From Actinocrispum wychmicini (GTDB lineage Bacteria > Actinomycetota > Actinomycetes > Mycobacteriales > Pseudonocardiaceae): a stretch of 64,000 bases of DNA. Made by a program: the position numbers and the translations under genes. The DNA is taken from contig NZ_SLWS01000002.1 in assembly GCF_004345645.1 (NCBI RefSeq), positions 1,054,001-1,118,000 on the forward strand, read 5' to 3'. The notes under the pieces are model-generated. The model ran no database searches, was not told where the DNA came from, and worked only from the letters and a program-made list of their open reading frames with translations. Shown in pieces: positions 46,501 through 54,406 of this stretch (positions are counted from its first letter, which is position 1; the number at the start of each line of letters is the position of its first letter).

Positions 46501-48664
46501 CGGCCGGGTCGTCCGGGCACCGGTTGTCCGGCGGTACCACCGGCGGCGGGCCGATCGGCACCGCGGCGCGGTTCACCAGGTCCTTGCCGATCGCGGCCTC
46601 CTCAACCCGGACCTTGACCGTCAACGTCACGGTCTCGCCGACCGCCAACCCGGGCACCGCCCAGTCGATCGGGCCGCTGCCGCTTGCCGTGCCCTTGGAC
46701 GGCGTGGCGGACAGGTAGCTCGTGCCCGGCGGGAGGGTGTCGCGCACGGTCAGGGCCGGCACAGGGATGAAGCCGGTGTTCCGCAACGTGACGGTGTAGG
46801 TGAGGATGTCGCCGGGCACCGCCTCCGGGCGGTCGACCGACTTGGTCAGCTGGTACTTCGGCGACGTGACCGTGTTGCGGACGGTGTTGGAGGTGCGCTC
46901 CTGTGGGCGCCCGGTGTCCTTGCCGCGGAAGGTGAGCTGGCCGGTGTTGTCGAGTTTGGTGCCGTCCGGCACGTCCGGGCCGACCTTGACCTTGAAGCCG
47001 ACCTGCTGGGACTGGCCAGGCCCGAGGTCACGCAGCCGGCAGGTCACCACCTGGCCGGTCGCCGAGCAGTCCGGATTCGAGCCCGCCACGTACGTCACGC
47101 CGGCCGGCAACGTGTCGGTCAGCACCACGTTGGTCGCGGTGTCCAGGTCGTTGGTGGTGCCGTCGGCGTGCTTGTTGGCGACGTCGAACGTGTACGCGAC
47201 CTCTTGGCCCTTGGTGACGTAGCCGGGCGGGGCGTCGTTGGTGTTGCCAGGCGGGTCGTTGGCCTTGGTGATCTGGAGGTCCGGTTCGAGCGCGTCGGTG
47301 ACTAGCCACACCACCTGCGGGTAGAGCGCGTCACCGGTGGTGCCGATCTTCACCTGCAACTGGGAGGCTCCCGCGGGGACCTTGCCGGTGATGTCGATGG
47401 TGCGGGAGTCGTAGCCGACGTTGTTCACCGGGTTCGGGTCGCGGGTGGTGACGTTCGTCCCGGAACCCGTCGCGGTCACCTCGTCGATCCGGCTGCTGAA
47501 AGCGTTGTTGGTGACCACGCCCGCGGGCGCGGGCACGGAGATCCGTTGCAGCGACGCGGCGTCCTGGCCGACCTCCAGGTAGTCGCCGGTGATGTTCGCG
47601 TCGCCGTCGCCCGCCACGATGCCGAGGGCGACGTTGGGCTGGCGCGACGCCGGGGCTTTGATGCCGCTCAACGAGATGACCGCGCTCGCCGGGCTACCAC
47701 CGCCGGCCACCTTCTGCAGGCCGTCCCAGACCTGCAGGTAGCGCAACGGTTCGCTGGGCAGTTCGTACGCCGCCACGAGCGACCAGCCGCCCCAGCAGCC
47801 GAGGTTGCTCGACCGGTTGGCCGACTGTCCCTGGCAGGCCTGGATGTCGGCGACCGTGTAGTCACCGGCGCCCGCCGCGGTCACCAGGCTGGTGACGTCC
47901 ACCGCGCCGCCGTACGCGTACAGCGTCGGGAAGCCGGAACCCAGGGCGTCGAACCAGTCGTAGCTGGTGGCCGTAACGCTGGTGTACGTGGTCGACCCGG
48001 GCGCTTTCACCGAGACCTTGTTGCCCACGGTGCCGTCGCCGGAACCGGTCGGGAAGCCACCGGTGCCCACTGGGTTGAACTGCCAGTACAGGCGCGCGTT
48101 GAGCACTTTGGCGCCGGCCGGGAGGTTCAGTCGCGCGGTGGACGCCGTGTTGCCCGGCGCGGCCGGGTCGACCTTGATCCAGGACACCGAGTTCGCGTTG
48201 TTCGCCATGGCGTCGCAGAAGACCCCCGGGGCACACTGCACCACCGAGTTGGCCGCCATGGTGATGCCGCCGTGTGCGAGGCCGGAGTACACCGGCACCG
48301 GCCCGATCGGCCGCTCCGTGCCCGCACCCCGGGACTGCGGCCCAGGCGACGCGGCGGGCGCCGTCGGCTCCGCCGAGCTGCTGGGGGTCGAGGTGGTGGG
48401 TGTGTCGGTAGCCCGTGGCGGCCGGCCAGTGGCCGAGGTGGCCGGCGTGGCGTCGGCTCCGGGCGGCAGGCTCGTGGCCGGCCCGCCAGTGGCCGAGGGG
48501 TGCTCCTGTGGGGTGTCTGGCGTCGACGTCACTGTCGGGGTGGCCGGTTCGGTCACCGTTGCTGTGGCCGGAGCGCCCAGCAGGAGGACCACGACCACCA
48601 CGGCGACCACCGATCGCAACCGGCGGAGCCGTTCCCGTCCGAGCCGACCATGACGCACCAGCAT
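40541..48664 (-). CDS. Giant LAxTG surface protein with tandem DUF11 repeats
   Basis: A 2707-residue exported wall protein. The signal peptide (about 1-36) is followed by a Thr/Pro/Ser-rich stalk (about 37-125). A globular N-domain of about 350 residues carries four or more cysteines (VVQCAPGVFCDAMA; CQGQSANRSSNLGCWGGW). Two divergent DUF11 modules and fifteen closely related modules of about 128 residues come next. Each starts with a KKxxDKxSANPGDVVKYTVT strand and ends with CPPGSTDPDC, whose two cysteines could pair. LAGTG (2671-2675), a membrane helix and RRPRRRRS complete a class E sortase signal. It should project far from the wall as a stalk or adhesin. ATG 48664 has GGGAGG upstream. 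The frame is intact throughout. Confidence 0.93.
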   Translation of the reverse strand: MLVRHGRLGRERLRRLRSVVAVVVVVLLLGAPATATVTEPATPTVTSTPDTPQEHPSATGGPATSLPPGADATPATSATGRPPRATDTPTTSTPSSSAEPTAPAASPGPQSRGAGTERPIGPVPVYSGLAHGGITMAANSVVQCAPGVFCDAMANNANSVSWIKVDPAAPGNTASTARLNLPAGAKVLNARLYWQFNPVGTGGFPTGSGDGTVGNKVSVKAPGSTTYTSVTATSYDWFDALGSGFPTLYAYGGAVDVTSLVTAAGAGDYTVADIQACQGQSANRSSNLGCWGGWSLVAAYELPSEPLRYLQVWDGLQKVAGGGSPASAVISLSGIKAPASRQPNVALGIVAGDGDANITGDYLEVGQDAASLQRISVPAPAGVVTNNAFSSRIDEVTATGSGTNVTTRDPNPVNNVGYDSRTIDITGKVPAGASQLQVKIGTTGDALYPQVVWLVTDALEPDLQITKANDPPGNTNDAPPGYVTKGQEVAYTFDVANKHADGTTNDLDTATNVVLTDTLPAGVTYVAGSNPDCSATGQVVTCRLRDLGPGQSQQVGFKVKVGPDVPDGTKLDNTGQLTFRGKDTGRPQERTSNTVRNTVTSPKYQLTKSVDRPEAVPGDILTYTVTLRNTGFIPVPALTVRDTLPPGTSYLSATPSKGTASGSGPIDWAVPGLAVGETVTLTVKVRVEEAAIGKDLVNRAAVPIGPPPVVPPDNRCPDDPAAACVTTKVPAPSYTVKKTADKQSANPGDTVRYTVTVTNTGRVTAAGLKIVDDLTGVLDDADYQNDASATTGTVSYATPKVTWAGSLAAGEKVTVTYSVKVKKPNPGNNKLVNAVSSDNPGGNCPPGSTDPDCSTTTPVSGLEIKKSVDKSSANPGDVVKYTVTVKNTGQTPYSGATFTDDLTQVLDDADYQNDGAATVGAVSYVPPKLTWTGNVAVGQTVTVTYSVKVKNPNPGDHKLINAVSSETPGGDCPPGSTDPDCSTTTPVSGLEIKKVADKPSANPGDVVKYTVTVKNTGQTPYSGATFTDDLTQVLDDADYQNDGAATVGSVSYAAPKLTWRGDVPVGQTVTVTYSVKVKKPNPGDNKLVNAVSSDTPGGNCPPGSKDPACTTTTPVSGLEIKKSVDKSSANPGDVVKYTVTVRNTGQTPYSGATFTDDLTQVLDDADYQNDGAATAGAVTYAAPKLTWSGDVAVGGTVTVTYSVKVKNPNPGDHKLINGVSSDTPGGDCPPGSTDPDCSTTTPVSGLEIKKVVDKASANPGDVVKYTVTVKNTGQTKQTGATFTDDLTQVLDDADYQNDGAGTAGVVTYAAPKLTWVGDIPVGQTVTVTYSVKVKNPNHGDHKLINAISTDTPGGNCPPGSTDPDCSTTTPVSGLLIRKVADKESADPGDVVKYTITVKNTGQTRQNSASFTDDLTQVLDDADYQNDAAATTGTLSYAAPKLSWNGPLGIGEQATVTYTVKIKNPNPGDKKLTNVVTSDTPGNNCPPGSTDPNCTTTLPSRELTIKKTSDKQSANPGDVVTYTVTVTNTGKIDLVGAEAARVTDDLTAVLDDADYQNDAKASPVAGGFVFTAPNLVWTGDLLVGQSTTLTYSVKVKNPVTGDHKLRNGVSSNTPGNCPPESDNPDCSTTTPVAGLEIKKTVDKSSANPGDVVKYTVTVKNTGQTKLTGATFTDDLTQVLDDADYQNDGAATAGAVSYVAPKLTWTGDVAVGETVTVTYSVKVKKPNPGDNKLVNAVSSETPGGNCPPGSKDPACTTTTPVSGMEIKKTVDKTSVNPGDVVKYTVTVRNTGQTPYSGATFTDDLTQVLDDADYQNDGVATAGAVTYAAPKLTWSGDVAVGGTVTVTYSVKVKNPNPGDHKLINAVSSKTPGGDCPPGSTDPDCSTTTLVSGLEIKKVVDKSSANPGDVVKYTVTVKNTGQTPYSGATFTDDLTQVLDDADYQNDVAATAGVVTYVAPKLSWSGDVAVGGTVAVTYSVKVKNPNPGDNRLKNAVSSETPGGDCPPGSTDPDCSTTTPVSGLEIKKTVDKSSANPGDVVKYTVTVKNTGQTPYSGATFTDDLTQVLDDADYQNDGAATAGVVTYAAPKLTWTGDVAVGGTVTVTYSVRVKKPNPGDNKLVNVVSSDTPGGNCPPGSKDPACTTTTPVSGLEIKKTVDKSSVNPGDVVKYTVTVRNTGQTPYSGATFTDDLTRVLDDADYQNDGAATAGVITYAAPKLTWSGDVAVGGMVTVTYSVKVKNPNPGDHKLVNAVSSETPGGDCPPGSTDPDCSTTTPVSGLEIKKTVDKSSVNPGDVVKYTVTVKNTGQTPYSGATFTDDLTQVLDDADYQNDAAATAGSVMYTPPKLTWTGDLAIGQTVTVTYSVKVKNPNPGDNRLKNAVSSETPGGDCPPGSTDPDCSTTTPVSGLEIKKTVDKASANPGDVVKYTVTVKNTGQTPYSGATFTDDLTQVLDDADYQNDGAATAGSITYAAPKLTWTGDVAVGGTVTVTYSVKVKKPNSGDHKLVNAVSSETPGGDCPPGSTDPDCSTTTPVSGLEIKKTVDKTSANPGDVVKYTVTVRNTGQTTLDGATFTDDLSGVLDDATYSGDAKATVGTVTYAEPKLTWKGDLGPGVSAVVNYSVTVKSPPTGDRRLRNVVTSDTPGGDCPPGSTDPDCGTDTSVPPDNPPPPLPVRPPSLAGTGYPLITQSLLAGGLLVLGGLLVFAGRRPRRRRS
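40700..46470 (-). repeat. Fifteen tandem 384-base coding repeats
   Basis: Direct repeats with a period of 384 bases (128 codons) encode the DUF11 modules. Neighbouring copies share long, nearly identical stretches, for example around 41754, 42138 and 42522. The copy near 43800-44150 is the most divergent and slightly longer. This will be unstable in recombination and hard for short-read assembly. Confidence 0.92.
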
Positions 48665-48963
48665 GCCGCCTCCCACACCACCTCGCCCTCACCCGCGCAG
48701 GTCACAGCCAGTGAGGGCGCAGCGAGTCCACCCGTGCGGCAATGCTGCGATCCCGTGATCACCCCGGCAACCGAGACAAGCGCCACTCCCTTGACCGAGA
48801 ACCCAAAGCAGTGACAAGGCCTCTCAACCGGGTGACCGCTCATCCCGAACCCAACGACACCACTGGGTGAGAATCACCCGACAAACCCACAGGGAGTGCG
48901 CAGCCGCCCGCCCAAACCACCCAGCCCAGCGACATCGGCGTTCAACAGGTGATTAGTTGGCAC

Positions 48964-49884
48964 TCAGACAAGCAGCGGGACGAGTTTCTCGGCGAAGTCC
49001 CGGTTGCCCCCACCGACCGCCAGATCGACCGGAACTCCGTCCCGAAGCCGGATGAGGTCAGGCTCGCCGAGTTCCGCGGCCGGTCGGCCGGCGATCCGCG
49101 AGTTGTAGGCGGCGGCGATCGGCATCCCGCTCATCATTCCGATGGACTGTGACCGGCCGTCCGGCAACCGGAAGTCGCAATTGCCGAAGACGGACGTGCT
49201 GACCACCTGAGCGCCGAACTTCTCTTGGACGAGGGTGCACAGTTGCAACGCCTGCACGGGCTTTGGCAGGTCCAGGAACTCGTCGTGGCTGAAGGGTGTG
49301 GCGACGAACGGAAACAGCCCGGCGGTGTCGGCCTTGACGGCTGGACCGCCCGGCTTGGCGAGCACCGGCACGAGGTCGGCGAGTACCTTCCTGGCCAGGG
49401 CGAGATCACCGGTTGTCCGCAAGGTGAGGACGGGCCACTGAACGCTGCCCAGCGTGAGGGCGACTCGGTCGGCGATCGCGACATCCATTGCCACGCCGCT
49501 GTCCTCGCGGACCGCCGCGGGCCTGCCCGCGATGGTCTCCACGCCCCTGAACACGTCAGGGCTGGGGTACAGCGACAACTCGATGCTCAGTTGACCGGCG
49601 GTGATCTTGCAGCGGCTGTCCGTGCCCTCGACGTTCGGCACCCGGCGGGCATCGGCGCCCAACAGCCGCTGCCACTGGTCAGTGGACAACGCCTGGCACA
49701 GGATCTGCGATCCGGTCTCCGGTTGCACGAAACTCAACCCGAACCCGCTGGCCATCGGCACCTTGCGCAAACCGTCCGCCATAACCGGATCGGGACGCGG
49801 TGCCTCGGACTTCGAATCCGTTGGTGCCGGCGCACCACATGCCGTTAAGACGATCAGCGCAACCAACATCCACCGAACGAACAC
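48964..49884 (-). CDS. DUF3558-like lipoprotein
   Basis: A 306-residue exported lipoprotein. GTG 49882-49884 with AAAGGGGGG upstream starts a short signal peptide ending in the lipobox LTAC-G, so the cysteine is acylated. Two similar halves each carry a Cys-containing front (CQALSTDQWQRLLG; LCTLVQEKFG) followed by a second cysteine (SRCKITAG; NCDFRLP), the disulfide pattern of DUF3558 sensor-like lipoproteins common in Pseudonocardiales. The function is unknown. The 299 bases between it and the giant surface protein hold only a short hairpin GGGTGA/TCACCC (48865-48879). Confidence 0.78.
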   Translation of the reverse strand: MFVRWMLVALIVLTACGAPAPTDSKSEAPRPDPVMADGLRKVPMASGFGLSFVQPETGSQILCQALSTDQWQRLLGADARRVPNVEGTDSRCKITAGQLSIELSLYPSPDVFRGVETIAGRPAAVREDSGVAMDVAIADRVALTLGSVQWPVLTLRTTGDLALARKVLADLVPVLAKPGGPAVKADTAGLFPFVATPFSHDEFLDLPKPVQALQLCTLVQEKFGAQVVSTSVFGNCDFRLPDGRSQSIGMMSGMPIAAAYNSRIAGRPAAELGEPDLIRLRDGVPVDLAVGGGNRDFAEKLVPLLV

Positions 49885-49929
49885 TGTTCCCCCCTTTGTC
49901 AGCCCCTTGCTGCCCACCGATATGCCGAT

Positions 49930-49960
49930 GGTCAGGAGATCTTGTACCAGACTCCTGACC
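49930..49960. promoter_or_regulatory. Inverted repeat between divergent genes
   Basis: A perfect nine-base inverted repeat, GGTCAGGAG / CTCCTGACC, with a 13-base spacer, between the lipoprotein and the NTF2-fold gene. The arms are about two helical turns apart, as in an operator; no regulator gene is adjacent. Confidence 0.4.
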
Positions 49961-50065
49961 CGATCGACGACCTGGCGCAGGCGTCATTCCCTCGCGGGAA
50001 TTGCCCGGCTTCCCCACACATCGCAGGATCACTCCTACGTTCATCGTCTCGCAGGAGGAATTCCG

Positions 50066-50458
50066 TTGTCCGACAACACCACCGCCGCGGTCATCGCCCA
50101 GTTCAACGACGCGTTCACGCGGCACGACCCCGCTCTGCTGACCGGCCTGGTCGCCGACGACTGCGTGATGGTGTCGGTACAGCCCGCACCCGAAGGCGCC
50201 CGGTACGAAGGGCTCGACGCCTGCCTGGGCTTCTGGCAGGACCTCGCCGCCGATGAGAACACCAGCTTCGCCCCGGACGACGTGTACGTCTTCGGCGACC
50301 GCGCGGTCATCAAGTGGCACGTCACCTTCAAGCACGGCGAGGTCAACGAGGTGTTCGGCGACGCCCACGCGTCGTCCACTTCGGTGGCCGGCGTCAACCT
50401 CATGCAGATCCGCGACGGACGCATCGTCGAGGCGCTCGGCTACAGCAAAACCCCGTGA
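50066..50458 (+). CDS. SnoaL/NTF2-fold protein
   Basis: A 130-residue cone-shaped fold protein. It starts at TTG 50066-50068, with AGGAGG (50053-50058) seven bases upstream, and no other in-frame start has such a site. IAQFNDAFTRHDPALLTGLVADD, EGLDACLGFWQDL, and a final GVNLMQIRDGRIVEALGY are typical. Family members are small hydrolases, isomerases or polyketide cyclases; nothing specific can be said here. Confidence 0.85.
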   Translation: MSDNTTAAVIAQFNDAFTRHDPALLTGLVADDCVMVSVQPAPEGARYEGLDACLGFWQDLAADENTSFAPDDVYVFGDRAVIKWHVTFKHGEVNEVFGDAHASSTSVAGVNLMQIRDGRIVEALGYSKTP

Positions 50459-50500
50459 AATGCCAAAACGGGTGGCGCGGGTACGGAATGATGGTGAGCG

Positions 50501-53377
50501 ATGTCCGTACAGCTGGCGTTTGGCGTGACAACCGGGACTGGATTGCGGTGTTGGCTGCCCGTCTCCGGTGGTAGAGCCATGCCCCGGCCGATCGACGACC
50601 GGGTCGGCGCGCACCCGCCTGGTTCCGCCGTCGCCGTCGGCCCGGCCGACGCGGAACCCGCGGTGCTGCAGGAGGCGAGCAGGCAGCTCACCTTGCTGGT
50701 GATCGACGGGACCGAAGCGGCCGCGGGGGCGGGCGTCGATCTCGGCGGCGGCTTCACCTCGGCACGGCTGGCCGGCGCGCACGGTGACCGGCGGGACGCG
50801 GTGCTCGCCGCGCTGCGGGTCCTCGGCGTCAATGGCGCACACCGGCTGGGCGATCGGACCGGCAGCCTGGTGGCGCTGTTCGGGCCGTCGGCGACCAAGC
50901 GGGTCGGCGCGGCCGCGAACACGGCGATCGCCGAGCAGCGTTGGGCGGCGCTGCAACTGGCCTCGGCGGCGTCGGACCTGCTCGGGCCGGAGCAGTTGGA
51001 GCGCTTGCTCGCACTGCGCGCCCCGGACGGGATCGACCCGTTCCCCCGCGGTGCGGCGTCCACACTGTCCGGTCATCTGTCGCGGGTGCTGGAGAGCTGT
51101 CAACGACCGCGGCGACTGGCGCTGATCATCAGCCTGTGGGATCACGTGTGCGCGCGGCTGGTCGAGCGACGGCGTCTGGACCGCCTGCCTTCGGGGCAGA
51201 CCCGGGCCGATCGGATCGGCAAACTCCGCGACCGCCACCGTGACCACTTCGATGAGTTGATCCTGCGGCAACTGACCCATGCGGTCGGCCGCCCGACGCT
51301 GGCCGCCGCGGCTCGCTGGCTGCCACCGCCGTGGTGGACGGCACGGGAACTCAGCGATCTCCTGCACGACGCCATCGCGGCGACCGCGTTGTTGCGGTTC
51401 GCCAGGACCTTCTCGGACGACGGTCTCGCGGCCGCCGCGGCGAAGCACCACAGTGAACTGGTCGCGGCCGACGCCTGCCTCACCGACAACGAGCGGACCG
51501 CGGCAGCACGCCGGCCCGAGGGCGCCTACAGCCATCCGGCGCGGCCAGGATGCTATGTCCACCAACTGGTTCAGCGACTGCCGCCGGAGCACGAGATCAC
51601 CCCGAGGACCGAGATCCACGTGCGGGAACGGGTCGGCATGGCCCGCAACTACGGCGTGGTCGTCTTCGACGCGGTGACCAGATTCGTCAGCTATCTTGAT
51701 CAGCCGCTGCACAACTGCTGGGACACCTGTAAGCCGTGGCAGGCGGCCGAGCTACGGCAGTGGCGCGCCGCAGCGGGGTTTTCGCGGGCGCCGGGCAGTT
51801 GGGAGCAGCCGCCGTTGTCCGACGCGCACGCCGACAGCCCGACGCAGACCCTTGCGCAACGGTTGGCCGCCGTTCCCGCCGCGGATCCGGCCTCGGTGGA
51901 AGCGCCGCACGATCTGCTCTGGCTCGCCGACCTCGCCGACGCACTGGCGCCCTTCTACGGCAACGAGTCCGCCACGGCGGGGCACGCACGGCCCGCGCCT
52001 GACCTGGACTACGACCCACCGGCGCCGGACCGGCCCCTTGCCGACTCCGTACCGCTGGCCGTCGCGGAGGTGGCCCAGCTGGTCGCGTTCGGGGCGACGC
52101 CGCCGCCCCGTTGCGGCAGTTGGTCGGAACTGGTGGCCGGGGTCAACGCGGACGCGGTGATCGCCGAGGCCAGTGTCGGCGCCTTCCCGATCCCACCCGA
52201 AGTGTCCGCTGTGGACACTCAGGTCGTGCCGGGCACCGCGCTGTCCGTGGAACTGGGCCGCGATCCACGGCAGCTGGCCGAATGGTCCGGCTACATGGGC
52301 AACTGCATCGGCGAGTCGTGGTACGCCGACCAGGCCCGCCGAGGTCACTGCGTGCTGATGGCGTTACGCGACAAGGCGTCCGGCCGGATCGTCGCCAACC
52401 TCGACATCCGGCGACGCACCGGCGGCTGGCTGATCCACGAGCTGCGCGCGCGGTTCAACGACAATCTCGCCCCAGCGTTGGAAAAGCACGTCAAACAGTG
52501 GGTGAACGGACTCACGACACCCGTACCGTCCGCACCCGAGCCGCTGCTCCCCGTACCGCCTGTACGGTCGCGGAGCGGCTCGTCGCGCCGTTCCGCAGCA
52601 GGGCGCTTGCCTGCCGATCTCATCGTCGCCTTGGTCTCGGCAGTGGAGCGGGAACTGGCGTCGGCACCAGCCGTGTCCGCGCAGCGCACCTACGCCGCGC
52701 TAGCGCGTGGTCTCGGACGGCCTGGGCAGCCGGCCGATTTCGACCCGGACGCGGCGGTGATCGCCCTCAAACGCGTCGGCCCGACCAAGCACGTCGAACT
52801 CCTTCATGCGGCCATGGACGCCGGGCTCGACCTGCTGGTCCTGTGGCAGGCGACACGCGTTCGCCCGCTCGCCGCCGCAGTGGGCAGGCTGGATCCAGAG
52901 GACCGGCTCGCGACGCTCACCAACGGCTCAGCCCTCCCGCGGACGCTGCGCGCACTCGTGCGCCGGCCGGAAATCGCGCCGGCCTACGCCATGGACGCGG
53001 TGGCACGAGCGGTCCGCGCGGCCACGGGTGAACTGGCCGGCAGTGAAGCGTTGGCTCGATCTGTGGCCCGCAGCCCCTCCCCCGAACTGGTGTGCGCGCT
53101 GGCGATCGCGACCACCTGCGCACCCAGGTCCACAACGGACAATGTGGTGCAGCTCACCGCGGCAAGAAAGATAATGGTACCCGGCTTCCCCGCCACCAAC
53201 CTGTTCGACGAGCACGGACCATGGCAGCACGCACTGACAGCGGCGGCCGATCTCGGCGCACCAGTACAACTGTTCGCGGAGCGCATCGCCGAGCACGGCC
53301 TGCTCATCCCGGCGGCGCTGCTCGGAAACGGCGGCTGGCCCGCCCTCTGGCGCCGTGCGCACCGCGCCGGTCGTTAG
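50501..53377 (+). CDS. Large protein with PcfJ-like domain
   Basis: A 958-residue cytoplasmic protein, rich in Ala and Arg. Around residues 590-640 it has MGNCIGESWYADQARRGHCV, then LMALRDKASGRIVANLDIRR, matching the conserved HNCVG-type core of PcfJ-like proteins, named after a conjugative-plasmid protein of unknown activity. The flanking regions are mostly helical with no recognised domain. A charged linker (about 685-715) separates a C-terminal helical domain. It starts at ATG 50501 with GGTGAG upstream. It stands between two NTF2-fold genes. Confidence 0.75.
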   Translation: MSVQLAFGVTTGTGLRCWLPVSGGRAMPRPIDDRVGAHPPGSAVAVGPADAEPAVLQEASRQLTLLVIDGTEAAAGAGVDLGGGFTSARLAGAHGDRRDAVLAALRVLGVNGAHRLGDRTGSLVALFGPSATKRVGAAANTAIAEQRWAALQLASAASDLLGPEQLERLLALRAPDGIDPFPRGAASTLSGHLSRVLESCQRPRRLALIISLWDHVCARLVERRRLDRLPSGQTRADRIGKLRDRHRDHFDELILRQLTHAVGRPTLAAAARWLPPPWWTARELSDLLHDAIAATALLRFARTFSDDGLAAAAAKHHSELVAADACLTDNERTAAARRPEGAYSHPARPGCYVHQLVQRLPPEHEITPRTEIHVRERVGMARNYGVVVFDAVTRFVSYLDQPLHNCWDTCKPWQAAELRQWRAAAGFSRAPGSWEQPPLSDAHADSPTQTLAQRLAAVPAADPASVEAPHDLLWLADLADALAPFYGNESATAGHARPAPDLDYDPPAPDRPLADSVPLAVAEVAQLVAFGATPPPRCGSWSELVAGVNADAVIAEASVGAFPIPPEVSAVDTQVVPGTALSVELGRDPRQLAEWSGYMGNCIGESWYADQARRGHCVLMALRDKASGRIVANLDIRRRTGGWLIHELRARFNDNLAPALEKHVKQWVNGLTTPVPSAPEPLLPVPPVRSRSGSSRRSAAGRLPADLIVALVSAVERELASAPAVSAQRTYAALARGLGRPGQPADFDPDAAVIALKRVGPTKHVELLHAAMDAGLDLLVLWQATRVRPLAAAVGRLDPEDRLATLTNGSALPRTLRALVRRPEIAPAYAMDAVARAVRAATGELAGSEALARSVARSPSPELVCALAIATTCAPRSTTDNVVQLTAARKIMVPGFPATNLFDEHGPWQHALTAAADLGAPVQLFAERIAEHGLLIPAALLGNGGWPALWRRAHRAGR

Positions 53378-53407
53378 GGCCGTGCCGAGGTCGCCGATCC
53401 ACAGTGC

Positions 53408-53460
53408 CTTGCAACGAGCAAGTCACCTCTCTACTGTGGAGGTCACTTGTTAGTTGCAAG
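53408..53460. promoter_or_regulatory. Two inverted HxlR-type operators
   Basis: CTTGCAACGAGCAAGT (53408-53423) and ACTTGTTAGTTGCAAG (53445-53460) are opposite-facing copies of one 16-base element (14 of 16 alike), each partly symmetric. They precede the NTF2-fold/HxlR operon, so the HxlR protein probably binds here to regulate itself. Confidence 0.65.
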
Positions 53461-53474
53461 GGACGGAGGCCGGC

Positions 53475-53903
53475 ATGTACCACGCGATCGTGCGCGCCAA
53501 GGTGCGCAAACTGTGGGCACGGATCGGGCAGGGCGACTACCACGCCGCCATCGCCATGGCCGCGCCTGATGTGCACTTCCGGTTCGTCGGCGACGCCCCG
53601 CCGGCCGCGGATCTCACCGGGCGGGCGGAGTTCGAGCAATGGTTCCGCGACCTGTTCGCGCTCTTCCCCGGACTCCGTATCACCCTGACCGACCTGGTGG
53701 TCCGAGGCTGGCCGTGGCGTACCACCGTCGTGGTCCGGCTCACGATTGTCGCGACACTGGCCGACGGGACTCCCTATCGCAACGAAGCCGTCCAGTGGAT
53801 CACCCTGCGCTGGGGCCGGATGGTCGACGACTACGTCCTGGAGGACACCAGTCGTCTGGCTGACGCCGTCCAGCGGCAACACGAAGCGGCCGCACTATCG
53901 TGA
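53475..53903 (+). CDS. SnoaL/NTF2-fold protein
   Basis: A 142-residue protein. ATG 53475 follows GGAGG; an ATG at 53454 lies inside the operator. It has MAAPDVHFRFVGDAP, FEQWFRDLFALFPGLRI and a late WITLRWGRMVDDYVLED, the SnoaL-like pattern. A GTGA overlap with the following HxlR gene shows that the two are co-translated. The ligand or reaction is unknown. Confidence 0.87.
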   Translation: MYHAIVRAKVRKLWARIGQGDYHAAIAMAAPDVHFRFVGDAPPAADLTGRAEFEQWFRDLFALFPGLRITLTDLVVRGWPWRTTVVVRLTIVATLADGTPYRNEAVQWITLRWGRMVDDYVLEDTSRLADAVQRQHEAAALS

Positions 53904-54406
53904 AACGAGATCGTTTCGCGACGATGGCGTGTTCGGTGGCCCGGAGCGTTGGGCTGGTCGCCGATCCCTGGGCGCTGCTGGTGCTGCGGGACCTTTTCCT
54001 TGGCCTGAACCGGTTCGAGCAGTTGTACCGGGACCTGGGCGTGGCCACGAACGTGCTGGCCGAGCGGCTGGATCGCCTGGTGGACGCGGGTTTGGTGGTC
54101 CGGGAGCCCTATCAGCACCACCCCGTGCGACACGAGTATCAGCTCACCGAGTCCGGCAAGGACTTCTACGGCGTGGTCCTCAGCCTGCTCGCATGGGGTG
54201 ACAAACATCTGGCCGACGACGGCGCCCCCATGCTGCTGATGCACGCGACCTGCGGTCATCAGACCACCCCGGTCGTCACATGCGACCACTGCGGCGCCGA
54301 ACTCCACGCCGACCAGGTGACAGTCCTCCCTGGACCGGGCGGCCGCGCCGGACCCGGCACCACCCTGATCGCCGAGCTGCTCACCGGTCCTGGCTCACCG
54401 GGCTGA
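53900..54406 (+). CDS. HxlR-family regulator with C-terminal Cys-rich tail
   Basis: A 168-residue regulator. The winged helix (about 8-100) has DPWALLVLRDLFLGLNRFEQL, ATNVLAERLDRLVDAGLV and the wing HEYQLTESGKDFY. The tail has CGHQTTPVVTCDHCGAEL, a Cys-His-Cys-Cys set that could bind zinc. It starts at GTG, overlapping the previous stop. It is expected to control its own operon through the twin sites at 53408-53460. Its 3' end overlaps the DUF885 gene by 12 bases. Confidence 0.9.
   Translation: MKRDRFATMACSVARSVGLVADPWALLVLRDLFLGLNRFEQLYRDLGVATNVLAERLDRLVDAGLVVREPYQHHPVRHEYQLTESGKDFYGVVLSLLAWGDKHLADDGAPMLLMHATCGHQTTPVVTCDHCGAELHADQVTVLPGPGGRAGPGTTLIAELLTGPGSPG

Noticed and set aside
48865..48879. 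Hairpin GGGTGA/TCACCC upstream of the giant surface protein as a riboswitch
   Set aside because: Only six pairs with a three-base loop and no wider conserved structure around it; it is more likely a minor dyad.
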